From the NCBI RefSeq assembly GCF_900107175.1, contig NZ_FNOZ01000010.1, forward strand, positions 62,001-126,000: DNA of 64,000 bases, in the 5' to 3' direction. How positions within the stretch are numbered: position 1 is the first letter of the stretch; each line of letters begins with the position of its first letter. Below the pieces are notes generated by a model. It had not been told where the DNA came from, searched no databases, and was given only the letters and a program-made list of their open reading frames with translations. Positions 54,867 through 62,930 of the stretch are shown piece after piece. A program made the position numbers and the translations under genes. The DNA comes from Modestobacter sp. DSM 44400. Lineage in GTDB: Bacteria; Actinomycetota; Actinomycetes; Mycobacteriales; Geodermatophilaceae.

Positions 54867-54889
54867 CCTTACCCTACCCTCACGTAAGG
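54867..54889. promoter_or_regulatory. CCTTAC-N11-GTAAGG dyad upstream of sulP (possible MerR operator)
   Basis: CCTTAC and GTAAGG are exact inverted repeats 11 bases apart. TTGACC overlaps the left arm on the plus strand, as in MerR-type promoters where the dyad sits between -35 and -10. No good -10 follows on either strand, so the orientation is uncertain. It lies between sulP-merR and the acetyltransferase gene. Confidence 0.5.
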
Positions 54890-54956
54890 AGAGAGTAGGC
54901 GGCCGGGGAGGGCGCCGATGGCTCGTGGTGCGTGCGGCGTGTGCCAGGGTCGTGCG

Positions 54957-55433
54957 GTGCGTCTGGCAGAGCTGGTCCCGGCGACCGACGAACGCGTCGC
55001 CGCCCGGTTGCTCGCCGTGCAGCGGTCGGCCCGCGCCGTGGAGGCCGCGTTGATCGGCAACGACCGGATCCCGCCGCTGCACGAAGACGTGGCGGCGCTG
55101 CGCGCAGCACCGCTGGAGTGGCTCGGCGCCTTCATGGACGATCGGCTCGCCGGGGCCGTGGCGGTACGGGATGCGGGCGACGGACTGGACATCGACCGCC
55201 TGGTGGTGGCGCCCCCCGCGCATCGCCGAGGCGTCGGCTCGGTGCTGGTCCGCGCAGTTGTGAACCGGGCGTCGAGTCGTCGCATCACGGTGTCCACCGG
55301 CTGCGACAACACTCCGGCGCGCACCCTTCACGAGCGCCTGGGCTTTGACCATGTCGGCGACGAGGAGGTTCTGCTGGGCCTGTGGGTGGCCCATCACCTC
55401 CGTGCCGGCGGCAACGAGGAGGCCGGCGCGTGA
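54957..55433 (+). CDS. GNAT family acetyltransferase
   Basis: A protein of about 158 residues with the GNAT core: LAGAVAVRDAGDGLDIDRLVVAPPAHRRGVGSVLVRAVV holds the acetyl-CoA loop (R-R-G-V-G-S), and HERLGFDHVGDEEV ends the fold. Substrate unknown. The start could be ATG 54918, GTG 54939 or GTG 54957; the last is preferred because it opens directly on the fold (RLAELVPATD). The stop overlaps the next gene. Confidence 0.8.
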   Translation: MRLAELVPATDERVAARLLAVQRSARAVEAALIGNDRIPPLHEDVAALRAAPLEWLGAFMDDRLAGAVAVRDAGDGLDIDRLVVAPPAHRRGVGSVLVRAVVNRASSRRITVSTGCDNTPARTLHERLGFDHVGDEEVLLGLWVAHHLRAGGNEEAGA

Positions 55434-56038
55434 ACCGCGACGAGCGCCGGTTCCTGGAGCTGGTGCTGGCCAACCCGACGGTCGCCCCCGTGCTGGGCCG
55501 GGCGCCGGAGCTGGGGGTGGGCGACTGGTGGCTGACCGCCGGCGTGCTGTTCCAGTCGGCGTGGAACGCGCTCACCGGGCGCGACCCGGCCGCGGGGATC
55601 CGGGACGCCGACCTCTTCTACTTCGACCCGGACACCTCCTGGGACGCCGAGGACGCCGTCATCCGCCGGGGCGCCGAGCTGTTCGCCGACGTGCCGGTGC
55701 CGGTCGAGATCCGCAACGAGGCGCGGGTGCACCTCTGGTACGCCGACCACTTCGGCCGGCCGGCTCCGCAGTTCCGGAACTGCCGGGACGCCATCGACCA
55801 CTTCGCTGCGGTCTGCTGCTGCTACGGGGTGCGGGTCACCGCCAGCGGCCGGCTGGAGGTGTACGCACCGCATGGCTACGCCGACCTGTTCGACATGGTG
55901 GTGCGGCCGAACCCGCGGCTCGCGCCGCGGTCGGTGTACGAGGCCAAGGCCGCCCGCTGGTCGACCGTGTGGCCGGAGCTCACCGTGCTGCCGTGGCCGG
56001 ACGGGAACACAGCGACCGCCGGCCGGGCTGATGGGTAG
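55430..56038 (+). CDS. nucleotidyltransferase family protein (DUF925-like)
   Basis: A 202-residue protein: the [15 protein letters not shown] motif with several acidic residues is the probable metal-binding nucleotidyltransferase loop, and [20 protein letters not shown] and the terminal [10 protein letters not shown] fit the DUF925 group of predicted nucleotidyltransferases. Function unknown. GTG overlaps the acetyltransferase stop. Its stop is followed after ten bases by hisH, so the two may be expressed together. Confidence 0.8.
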   Translation: MNRDERRFLELVLANPTVAPVLGRAPELGVGDWWLTAGVLFQSAWNALTGRDPAAGIRDADLFYFDPDTSWDAEDAVIRRGAELFADVPVPVEIRNEARVHLWYADHFGRPAPQFRNCRDAIDHFAAVCCCYGVRVTASGRLEVYAPHGYADLFDMVVRPNPRLAPRSVYEAKAARWSTVWPELTVLPWPDGNTATAGRADG

Positions 56039-56048
56039 CGTGGCTGCT

Positions 56049-56687
56049 GTGAAGAAGGTCGTCGTTTTCGACTACGGCTCGGGCAACCTGCGCTCGGCCG
56101 AGCGGGCGCTGTCCCGGGTCGGCGCTGACGTGACCGTGACCGCCGACCCCGATGCCGCGCGGGAGGCCGACGGCCTCGTCGTCCCCGGCGTGGGCGCCTT
56201 TGCGGCGTGCATGGACGGCCTGCGCGCCGTCGACGGGCCGAAGGTGATCGGCCGCCGGCTGGCCGGCGGGCGCCCGGTGCTCGGCATCTGCGTGGGCATG
56301 CAGGTGCTCTTCGAGCGGGGCGTCGAGCACGGCCAGGACGCCGAGGGGTGCGGCGAGTGGCCCGGCGTCGTCGAACAACTGCAGGCACCCGTGCTGCCGC
56401 ACATGGGCTGGAACACCGTTGAGACGCCGGCGGACAGCACGCTGTTCGCCGGGCTCGCCGACCAGCGCTTCTACTTCGTGCACTCCTATGGCGTGCGGCA
56501 CTTCCCGCTGGCTGAGTCAGGCGTGACCGGACGGCTCACGCCGCCGTCGGTCACCTGGGCCGAGCACGGCGACCGGTTCGTCGCCGGGGTGGAGAACGGC
56601 CCGCTGTCGGCGACCCAGTTCCACCCGGAGAAGAGCGGCGACGCGGGGGCGCAGTTGCTCACCAATTGGCTCGGCTCGCTGGACTGA
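56049..56687 (+). CDS. hisH: imidazole glycerol phosphate synthase glutamine amidotransferase subunit
   Basis: A 212-residue class I glutamine amidotransferase. The nucleophile is Cys81 in LGICVGMQ (GICLGMQ in most), with [13 protein letters not shown] at the front and His and Glu in FHPEKSG. It feeds ammonia to HisF. TAGCGT seven bases before the GTG at 56049 suggests a leaderless message; ATG 56031 is an alternative start. It is separated from hisB by five unrelated genes, unlike a normal his operon. Confidence 0.93.
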   Translation: MKKVVVFDYGSGNLRSAERALSRVGADVTVTADPDAAREADGLVVPGVGAFAACMDGLRAVDGPKVIGRRLAGGRPVLGICVGMQVLFERGVEHGQDAEGCGEWPGVVEQLQAPVLPHMGWNTVETPADSTLFAGLADQRFYFVHSYGVRHFPLAESGVTGRLTPPSVTWAEHGDRFVAGVENGPLSATQFHPEKSGDAGAQLLTNWLGSLD

Positions 56688-56762
56688 GACGCCTGGGCCG
56701 CCCGGGCGCCGCGGCCTCCAGGGTGACGCGGTCGCTCGCCGTCCGGGAGGGCCGTCCCGGGA

Positions 56763-57134
56763 TGTCCAGTGCGCGCCGGTCGTCGTGCGGACTCGCGGCC
56801 CTTGCTGGGCGGGCTGGCGGCGCTCAGCATCGTCGTCCCCCAGCCCCGGCCTCCTCGGACGCGGCGGCCGGCCGGTTCAGCGCGACCCCACCCACGTCAC
56901 CGGCAGCGCGGCCCAACGACGACGTCCGGGACCACGTGGTCACGACGCTGGCCGACCTCGGTTTGCAGGACCGGGGGCGGAGGACGGGCCGGTGACCGTG
57001 CGGGCGCTGGACGGCAGCGACGGCCGGTCCGGCCTGCCCGGGTTCGTGCCCCTCGGACGCCGGGGTCGCCGGCACGCACACCTCGGACCTGCCGGTGGTG
57101 GCGACCAGGCGGACAGCGTCCTGACCGGTGTGCC
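56763..57134 (+). pseudogene. M28-type metallopeptidase N-terminal fragment
   Basis: In the 450-base gap between hisH and an oxidoreductase, a frame reads RFSATPPTSPAARPNDDVRDHVVTTLADLGLQ. Another frame supplies the HVTGSAAQ part that fits ahead of it. Together these resemble the RFSA-x-RAH-x-HV ... N-DEVRDHVV-x-T-L-x-x-LGL opening of M28 family membrane metallopeptidases. No metal-binding segment or the rest of the enzyme is present. It is a short, shifted remnant. I have modest certainty in the family assignment. Confidence 0.45.
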
Positions 57135-57137
57135 TGC

Positions 57138-57917
57138 TCAGCTGCGCAGGTAGCTGGCCCCGTTGACGTCGATGATCGTCCCGGTCGAGAACCGGGCGGC
57201 CGGCGAGGCCAGCCACAAGACCGCGGCGGCGACCTCTTCGGGCCGGGCCACCCGGCCGTAGGGCGACTGCGCCCGGACGGCATCCCCGCCCGGGCCGTCG
57301 AGCACCTCGCGGGCCATCTCGGTCTGCACGAACCCCGGCGCGACGCAGGTGACCGAGATGTTCTGCGGCGCGAGCGCGAGGGCCATCGACTGGGCGAAGG
57401 CGTTCATCCCGGCCTTCGATGCCCCGTACGCCGGGTTGTTCGGCTCGCCTCGGAAGGCACCGCGGCTGGAGACGTTGACCACAGCGCCACCGCCGGCGGC
57501 GACCAGGTGCGGTACCGCCCGGAAGGTTGCGTTGGCCGCGCCCACCAGGTTGACCGCCAGCGTCGTCGACCATGCCGCCTGCCAGTCGGCCCACGAGGTC
57601 TCCAGTGGCGGGTGGGCGGTGAAGACGCCGGCGTTGTTGACCAGCACGTCGAGCCGGCCGAGCTGCCGGGCGGCGTCGTCGACCATCGCGCCAACGGCCT
57701 CGCCATCGGCGAGGTCGGCCTGGACCAGCACGTGCCCGTCGCCGGCCAGCTCGTCGCGCACCTGCTCGGCGCGCTCGCGGGAGGTGCTCCAGTGCACCGC
57801 GACCCGGTCGCCCTGCGCGGCGAAGGCCAGCGCGATGGCGCGGCCGATGCCCCGGGAGGCGCCGGTGACCAGCACGGCACGGGGGTGGGGGACGTCGGAC
57901 TGCGGAAGGGTCGGCAC
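57138..57917 (-). CDS. short-chain dehydrogenase/reductase
   Basis: An SDR of about 259 residues. The NAD(P) loop is VLVTGASRGIGRAI, the NNAG motif is VLVNNAGVF, the catalytic Tyr-x3-Lys is YGASK preceded by Ser in VVNVSSRG, and the family tail VTCVAPGFVQTEMA follows. It reduces a ketone or oxidises an alcohol, of unknown identity. The start is GTG before PTLPQSDVPHPRAV; a TTG 12 bases earlier is also possible. Lies 19 bases from the nitroreductase gene, probably co-transcribed. Confidence 0.85.
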   Translation of the reverse strand: MPTLPQSDVPHPRAVLVTGASRGIGRAIALAFAAQGDRVAVHWSTSRERAEQVRDELAGDGHVLVQADLADGEAVGAMVDDAARQLGRLDVLVNNAGVFTAHPPLETSWADWQAAWSTTLAVNLVGAANATFRAVPHLVAAGGGAVVNVSSRGAFRGEPNNPAYGASKAGMNAFAQSMALALAPQNISVTCVAPGFVQTEMAREVLDGPGGDAVRAQSPYGRVARPEEVAAAVLWLASPAARFSTGTIIDVNGASYLRS

Positions 57918-57936
57918 GTCGCGAGTCAACCAGGGG

Positions 57937-58539
57937 TCACCAGCGCCCGCGGTGCACCACCTCCTCGACGCCGCGCCGGCCGCGCCGCAGCGAGGGTGAC
58001 CGCACGTCCTCGGTGCCCTGGTAACCGATGGAGAGGCAGCCGATGGGGGTGTACCCCTCGGGCACGCCGAAAACGGTGCGCAAGCGGGTCAGGTGCTCGG
58101 GCGGGACGCCGAAGAAGCAGGCTGCAAGGCCCTCGTCGACGGCCGTGAGCAGCATCAGCAGCGACGCCATGCCGGTGTCGATGTCCCAGTAGGGCACCGG
58201 CCAGCGTGTCTCGTCGCGGTCGGTCCAGCCCTTGTCGGACTCGGCGTAACGCTCGAGGTAGGCCGCCTTGTGCGACAGCGGGACGATCAGCAGCGGGGCA
58301 CGGCGCATCCGGGTGAGCCACCGGTCGGCGGCGTCGCTCGCGTCGGTCGTCGCCGTCCAGAAGCGCTCGCGCTCCTCGGGTGACTCGAGCGCCAGGAACG
58401 CCCAGCCCTGGCTGAAGCCCGCCGAGGGCGCTCGGATGGCGTGCTCGAGCAATCGCTCCCGGACGTCGGCCGGCACCGGCCGGTCGGGGTCGTAGTCGCG
58501 GACCATGTGCCGGCGGCGGACGACGTCCCGGAACTCCAT
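57937..58539 (-). CDS. nitroreductase family protein
   Basis: A 200-residue FMN-dependent nitroreductase-fold protein. [22 protein letters not shown] is the FMN-binding opening (R-R-x-x-R-x-Y/F), followed by [13 protein letters not shown], and the end GCLSIGYQG. The usual substrates are nitro compounds, quinones or flavins. It runs with the SDR gene and overlaps the front of the broken SDR fragment on the other strand. Confidence 0.88.
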   Translation of the reverse strand: MEFRDVVRRRHMVRDYDPDRPVPADVRERLLEHAIRAPSAGFSQGWAFLALESPEERERFWTATTDASDAADRWLTRMRRAPLLIVPLSHKAAYLERYAESDKGWTDRDETRWPVPYWDIDTGMASLLMLLTAVDEGLAACFFGVPPEHLTRLRTVFGVPEGYTPIGCLSIGYQGTEDVRSPSLRRGRRGVEEVVHRGRW

Positions 58540-58581
58540 ACCGGTCACCTTGCCGCAGCGGTCCGACAGAAGTGTCGTCAC

Positions 58582-59215
58582 CGCCGCCTGGACGTGCTGG
58601 TGAACGACGTGTGGAAGGTGAGCACCTGTTCACCCGCGACGTCCCCGTGTGGGAGCAGGACCTGGCCGCCGGGCTGCGCCTGTTCCGGCTCGCCGTCGGG
58701 ACCCACCTGGTCACCAGCCACCATGCGCTGCGGCTGCTGTCGCGCCGGGCGGGGTGGTGGTCGAGATGACCGACGGGCCAGCGGCCTACCGCGAGGTCAC
58801 CTACCGGGTCTCTGCGTTTTACGACCTTGCGAAGGTGGCGGTCACCCGGTTGGCCTTCTCCCAGGCGCACGAGCTGCGCCCGCACGGCGGGACGGCGGTG
58901 GCGCTCACCCCCGGCTGGCTGCGCTCGGAGATGATGCTGGACGCCTTCGGGGTCACCGAGGAGAACTGGCGCGACGCGACGGCAACCCAGCCGCACTTCT
59001 GCATCTCGGAGAGCCCGCGGTTCGTGGGCCGGGCGGTGGCCGCGCTCGCCGCCGACCCCGACGTCGGCCGGTGGTCCGCGCAGTCGCTCCCCTCCGGGCA
59101 ACTGGCGCAGGTGTACGGGTTCACCGGCCCCGACGGCATCCGGTCCGACTGCTGGCGGTACCTGACCGAGGTGGTCGACGCCGGTCGGACGCCCGGGGAC
59201 GAGGGCTGCAGGTGA
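58582..59215 (+). pseudogene. truncated SDR oxidoreductase with two frameshifts
   Basis: The fragments, read in order across three frames, give [11 protein letters not shown], then [18 protein letters not shown], then [36 protein letters not shown] and [18 protein letters not shown]. This is the central and C-terminal part of an SDR of the DUF-style family with a DVPVWEQ segment and FYDLAK as YxxxK. The N-terminal NAD-binding region of about 85 residues is absent. Both frameshifts lie in G runs and are one-base losses (TGG-AAGG near 58611, CGGGGTGG near 58750). It ends three bases before the hisA promoter region. Confidence 0.75.
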
Positions 59216-59223
59216 GCGGTCCC

Positions 59224-59238
59224 TACGCTGGGCGCGTG
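59224..59238 (+). promoter_or_regulatory. possible leaderless promoter of hisA
   Basis: TACGCT (59224-59229) fits TANNNT, and six bases separate it from the GTG of hisA. There is no Shine-Dalgarno. This gives hisA its own transcript start despite the fragmented gene order upstream. Confidence 0.5.
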
Positions 59239-59970
59239 CCGAAGCTGCAGCTGCTCCCCGCCGTCGACGTCGCCGACGGCCTCGCCGTCCGTCTGGTCCA
59301 GGGGGAGGCCGGCAGCGAGACCTCCTACGGCGACCCGCTCGAGGCCGCGATGACCTGGCAGCGCGACGGGGCGGAGTGGGTGCACCTGGTCGACCTGGAC
59401 GCTGCCTTCGGTCGCGGCTCCAACCGCGAGCTGCTGGCCCGGGTGGTCGGCGAGCTCGACGTCGACGTGGAGCTCTCCGGCGGCATCCGGGACGACGAGT
59501 CGCTGGCCGCTGCCCTGGCCACCGGGTGCCGACGGGTCAACCTGGGCACCGCCGCGCTGGAGTCGCCGGAGTGGTGCGCCCGCGCGATCGCCGAGCACGG
59601 CGACCGGATCGCCGTCGGCCTCGACGTGCGCGGCACCCGGCTGGCCGCCCGCGGCTGGACCAAGGAGGGCGGCGAGCTGTACGAGACGCTGGCCCGGCTC
59701 GACGCCGAGGGCTGCGCGCGGTACGTGGTCACCGACATCACCAAGGACGGCACGCTGCGCGGCCCGAACCTGGAGCTGCTGAGCGAGGTGTGCGCGGCGA
59801 CGACCCGTCCGGTGGTCGCCTCCGGTGGGGTCAGCTCGCTGGCCGACATCCGTGCGCTGGCCGGGTTCGTGCCGGTGGGCGTGGAGGGCGCGATCATCGG
59901 CAAGGCGCTGTACGCGGGATCGTTCACGCTGCCCGAGGCGCTGGCGCTGACCGTGGAGGTGGCCGGATGA
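59236..59970 (+). CDS. hisA: ProFAR isomerase (HisA/PriA type)
   Basis: A 244-residue TIM barrel. Catalytic acids are in [10 protein letters not shown] and [12 protein letters not shown], with the phosphate-binding LSGGIRDD and ASGGVSS loops. It converts ProFAR to PRFAR. In actinobacteria without a separate TrpF this protein (PriA) also serves tryptophan synthesis; whether it does so here depends on the genome lacking trpF. Leaderless GTG start. Coupled to ridA by ATGA overlap. Confidence 0.94.
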   Translation: MPKLQLLPAVDVADGLAVRLVQGEAGSETSYGDPLEAAMTWQRDGAEWVHLVDLDAAFGRGSNRELLARVVGELDVDVELSGGIRDDESLAAALATGCRRVNLGTAALESPEWCARAIAEHGDRIAVGLDVRGTRLAARGWTKEGGELYETLARLDAEGCARYVVTDITKDGTLRGPNLELLSEVCAATTRPVVASGGVSSLADIRALAGFVPVGVEGAIIGKALYAGSFTLPEALALTVEVAG

Positions 59971-60359
59971 GCGCGGTGCGGATCGGCTCCGGCGCGCCGT
60001 GGGAGGACGTCATCGGCTACAGCCGCGTCGTCGTCGCCGGTGACAGCGCCTGGGTGAGCGGGACGACCGCGACGGTCGGCGGCGCGGTGGTGCACCCGGG
60101 GGGCGCGGGCGCGCAGGCGCGGGTGGCGCTCGAGGGCATCAGCAGGGCGCTGGAGCAGGCCGGGTTCTCCCTCGGTGACGTCGTGCGCACGCGCATGTTC
60201 GTGACCGACATCAGCCGCTGGGAGGAGGTCGGCCGCGTGCACGGCGAGTTCTTCGGCGAAGTCCGGCCGGCGACGTCCATGGTGCAGGTGGCAGCGCTGA
60301 TCGACCCGGCGATGCTGGTGGAGATCGAGGCCGACGCGGTGCGGGGAGCCGGCTCGTGA
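59967..60359 (+). CDS. RidA family protein (enamine/imine deaminase-like)
   Basis: A 130-residue YjgF/YER057c/UK114 protein: [43 protein letters not shown] and [18 protein letters not shown] with the family Arg in RPAT. It may hydrolyse reactive enamines made by PLP enzymes, which is a reasonable house-cleaning role in an amino acid operon. ATG overlaps the hisA stop. Confidence 0.87.
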   Translation: MSAVRIGSGAPWEDVIGYSRVVVAGDSAWVSGTTATVGGAVVHPGGAGAQARVALEGISRALEQAGFSLGDVVRTRMFVTDISRWEEVGRVHGEFFGEVRPATSMVQVAALIDPAMLVEIEADAVRGAGS

Positions 60360-60432
60360 GCGAGCTCGCGAGCTCACGCATGGGCGCAGCAGCCTGGCGA
60401 ACGCCGCCGACGAGCGCCAGCGAGGAGGCACA
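60360..60432 (+). repeat. ridA-hisF spacer with the shared GACGAGCGCCAGCGAGGAG element
   Basis: A second copy of the spacer seen before hisC: same order of CGTGA-CGAG, ATGGGCGC and closing GACGAGCGCCAGCGAGGAGG. A GAGCTCGCGAGCTC palindrome at about 60363-60376 is present here and not in the hisC spacer. Confidence 0.8.
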
Positions 60433-61227
60433 GTGAGCCTCGCGGTGCGGGTCATCCCGTGTCTGGACGTCGACGCTGGCCGGGTGGTCAAGGGCGTGAA
60501 CTTCGTGGACCTGGTCGACGCCGGGGATCCGGTGGAGATGGCCCGCGTCTACGACGCCGAGGGCGCCGACGAGTTGACCTTCCTCGACATCACGGCCAGC
60601 TCCGGGGACCGGGAGACCACCTACGACATCGTCCGCCGCACGGCGGAGAGCGTGTTCATCCCGCTCACGGTGGGTGGTGGGGTGCGCAGCGTCGAGGACG
60701 TCGACCGACTGCTGCGCGCGGGGGCGGACAAGGTCGCGGTGAACACCGCCGCGGTGGGCCGGCCGGACCTGATCGCGGAGATCGCGCACCGGTACGGCAA
60801 CCAGGTGCTGGTGCTGTCGCTGGACGCGCGCCGCTGCCAGGACGGCGCGGTGACCGACTCGGGCTTCGAGATCACCACGCACGGCGGGCGCCGGGGGACC
60901 GGGCGGGACGCGGTTCAGTGGGTGGTCCAGGCGGCGGAACTCGGGGTGGGTGAGGTGCTGCTCAACTCGATGGACGCCGACGGGACGCGGGCCGGCTTCG
61001 ACACGGAGCTGATCCGGGCGGTGCGGCGGGAGGTCTCGGTGCCACTGATCGCCAGTGGGGGAGCGGGCACGGTCGAGCACTTCGCGCCCGCGGTGGCGGC
61101 CGGCGCGGACGCGGTGCTGGCGGCCAGCGTCTTCCACTTTGGCCAGCTGCGGGTGGGCGACGTGAAGGACGCGCTGGCGGCGGCGGATGTGCCGATCCGG
61201 CGGGAGACCGACCACCCGCTGGACTGA
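60433..61227 (+). CDS. hisF: imidazole glycerol phosphate synthase cyclase subunit
   Basis: A 264-residue TIM barrel. Catalytic acids are in [15 protein letters not shown] and LNSMDADGT, and phosphate loops are VGGGVRS and ASGGAGT. It combines PRFAR with ammonia from HisH to make IGP and AICAR. GTG start with the spacer's GAGGAGG as Shine-Dalgarno. Last his gene in the window. Confidence 0.97.
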   Translation: MSLAVRVIPCLDVDAGRVVKGVNFVDLVDAGDPVEMARVYDAEGADELTFLDITASSGDRETTYDIVRRTAESVFIPLTVGGGVRSVEDVDRLLRAGADKVAVNTAAVGRPDLIAEIAHRYGNQVLVLSLDARRCQDGAVTDSGFEITTHGGRRGTGRDAVQWVVQAAELGVGEVLLNSMDADGTRAGFDTELIRAVRREVSVPLIASGGAGTVEHFAPAVAAGADAVLAASVFHFGQLRVGDVKDALAAADVPIRRETDHPLD

Positions 61228-61641
61228 GCCCCACTCGTCGCTCGGACCGCCCTGGGGTGGTCGGCCACGCAGCGTGCTCTACTGCCACCTATCGCATCTC
61301 ATTACGGGCCTCATCAACACCGTTATGAGTTCGTCACGTGAATCGGCGTAGTCGGTGGCACGCGACTGGCTAGCGCCCCGCTGAGCTGGAGATATGATCT
61401 CCGCCGCGGCGAAGTGAGATGACGCACTGTCACTGGGGCGGCCGATTTATGTCTATTTTTAAGTGCGCGTCGACGCGGAGTGTGAAGTCGCCACTCCTTT
61501 GCGCGACCACAATCTGTAACGACGCGTCGTGGCACCCCGCGGCCCGAGGTAGCTTCGCCAGGTGTCATGAGGCGTCTGACAACGACGTGCGCCTGAGTGA
61601 ATCGGTGCTTCCGTTGCTTCCGTTGTTGGGCAGGGGTGGGG
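61228..61641. other. 414-bp lower-GC intergenic gap
   Basis: No convincing gene. It includes an AT-rich run (GATTTATGTCTATTTTTAAG near 61443), a perfect 15-bp inverted repeat GGAGATATGATCTCC at 61388-61402, and a purine-rich GGGGTGGGG ribosome binding site at its end. The composition change marks the boundary from the histidine region to the surface-polymer locus. Promoters for the next operon are probably here. Confidence 0.6.
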
Positions 61642-62145
61642 ATGCTACGTGCGCTGAGCCGTGCCAGTGGTACGGGGTTCGCCCTCGTCGGGCTGGCCAT
61701 GACCGTGCTCCATCTGGCGGTCTTCAGACTGCTGGCGACGAGGTCGGTGGCTGAGGTCGCGAACGTCGGCGCCTTCGTCATCGCCACGCAGGTGAACTTC
61801 GCGATCAGCTACTACTGGACCTGGTCCTCCCGGCGCCTCGTGGGCGAGGAGACGGCCCGCTCCGTCGCCCGTCGGGCGATCGTCTTCAACGGGTCCGCCG
61901 CCCTCGGCTTCGGGGTCAACGCCGCGGTCTTCTCGACGGCCTACCGGCTCCTCGGGACCTCGCCGATGGCGAGTGCCCTCGTGGGGACCGTGGTCAGCGC
62001 CGCGGCCTCCTTCTTCCTCAGCTCCCGCGTCGTCTTCAGGCGCCCGCGGCTTTTGGACGACGGCGTCCCGGTGCTGGCGCCGACCCTCGCGGGTCCCGTG
62101 CCCCAGCTGGCTCTCGGGGGCCCGGCCGGCGGGCAGCGCGCATGA
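61642..62145 (+). CDS. GtrA-like family membrane protein
   Basis: A 167-residue protein with four membrane helices (about residues 10-30, 40-60, 77-97, 105-125), with NFAISYYWTW in the second helix region and a positive RVVFRRPR after the fourth. This is the GtrA/DPMS family, thought to help flip undecaprenyl-linked sugars made by the neighbouring glycosyltransferase. The ATG with GGGGTGGGG is preferred over a start 45 bases upstream. The stop overlaps the next ATG. Confidence 0.85.
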   Translation: MLRALSRASGTGFALVGLAMTVLHLAVFRLLATRSVAEVANVGAFVIATQVNFAISYYWTWSSRRLVGEETARSVARRAIVFNGSAALGFGVNAAVFSTAYRLLGTSPMASALVGTVVSAAASFFLSSRVVFRRPRLLDDGVPVLAPTLAGPVPQLALGGPAGGQRA

Positions 62146-62930
62146 CCTCGTTCCCGAGCAACACCCCGCTCGACCTGTCCTTGAAAGGTGGCATCCCGGT
62201 GAACACGTCAGAGATCGATCTCGACATCGTCGTTCCTGTCTTCAACGAGGAACAGCGACTCGGGGCGACGTTGCGCGCCTTGACCGCGCACACCGCCACC
62301 CTGCCGCTGAGCGTCCGGATCACCGTGGTGGACAACGGCTCCGTCGACCGCACGGCAGAGGTGGTCGACGAAGCGGCGGGACGCTCTGCGGGCAACACGG
62401 CGGTGCGCCTCATCGGCTGCTCGCGTCAGGGCAAAGGGGCGGCGGTGCGCCGGGGCCTCCTGGCCAGCACCGCCCGGTGGCGGGGCTTCTGCGACGCAGA
62501 CCTGTCCACCCCGCCGGGGGTCCTCACCGACGTCGTCGCCCACCTCGAGGAGGGACGGCCGGTCGTCATCGGCTCGCGGCGTGTGCCGGGCGCCGGTTAC
62601 GTCGTCCCCCAGCCGCTCGTCCGGCGGCTGGGCTCGAGCACCTTCCGGGTGTTGACCCGTCCCCTCGTCGGCGGGGTGGCGGACACGCAATGCGGCTTCA
62701 AGTTCTTCTCCGCCGAGGCGGCTGAGCAGATCTTCAGCCGGGTGACCGCCAACGGCTTCGCCTTCGACGTCGAGGTCCTCGCCGTGGCCGCCCGCCTCGG
62801 GATGCCGGTCGTCGAGGTGCCGGTCCGCTGGACGGACCAGGAGGGCTCCTCCTTCCACGTGTGGACCCACGGCCGGCGGGTCTTCTCCGAGGTGCGTGCG
62901 GTCCACGCATCGCTGGCGAGGATGGCCTGA
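62142..62930 (+). CDS. family 2 glycosyltransferase (dolichol-phosphate mannosyltransferase-like)
   Basis: A 262-residue GT2: VVPVFNEEQRLGATL, VDNGSVDRTAEVV, QGKGAAVRRGL, the DXD in FCDADLSTPP, and TQCGFKFFSAEAAEQIF. These match polyprenyl-phosphate sugar transferases, which load a hexose onto undecaprenyl or polyprenyl phosphate at the membrane. No C-terminal membrane helix is seen. ATG overlaps the GtrA-like stop. A GTG at 62199 with AAAGGTGG before it is another possible start. Confidence 0.87.
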   Translation: MTSFPSNTPLDLSLKGGIPVNTSEIDLDIVVPVFNEEQRLGATLRALTAHTATLPLSVRITVVDNGSVDRTAEVVDEAAGRSAGNTAVRLIGCSRQGKGAAVRRGLLASTARWRGFCDADLSTPPGVLTDVVAHLEEGRPVVIGSRRVPGAGYVVPQPLVRRLGSSTFRVLTRPLVGGVADTQCGFKFFSAEAAEQIFSRVTANGFAFDVEVLAVAARLGMPVVEVPVRWTDQEGSSFHVWTHGRRVFSEVRAVHASLARMA

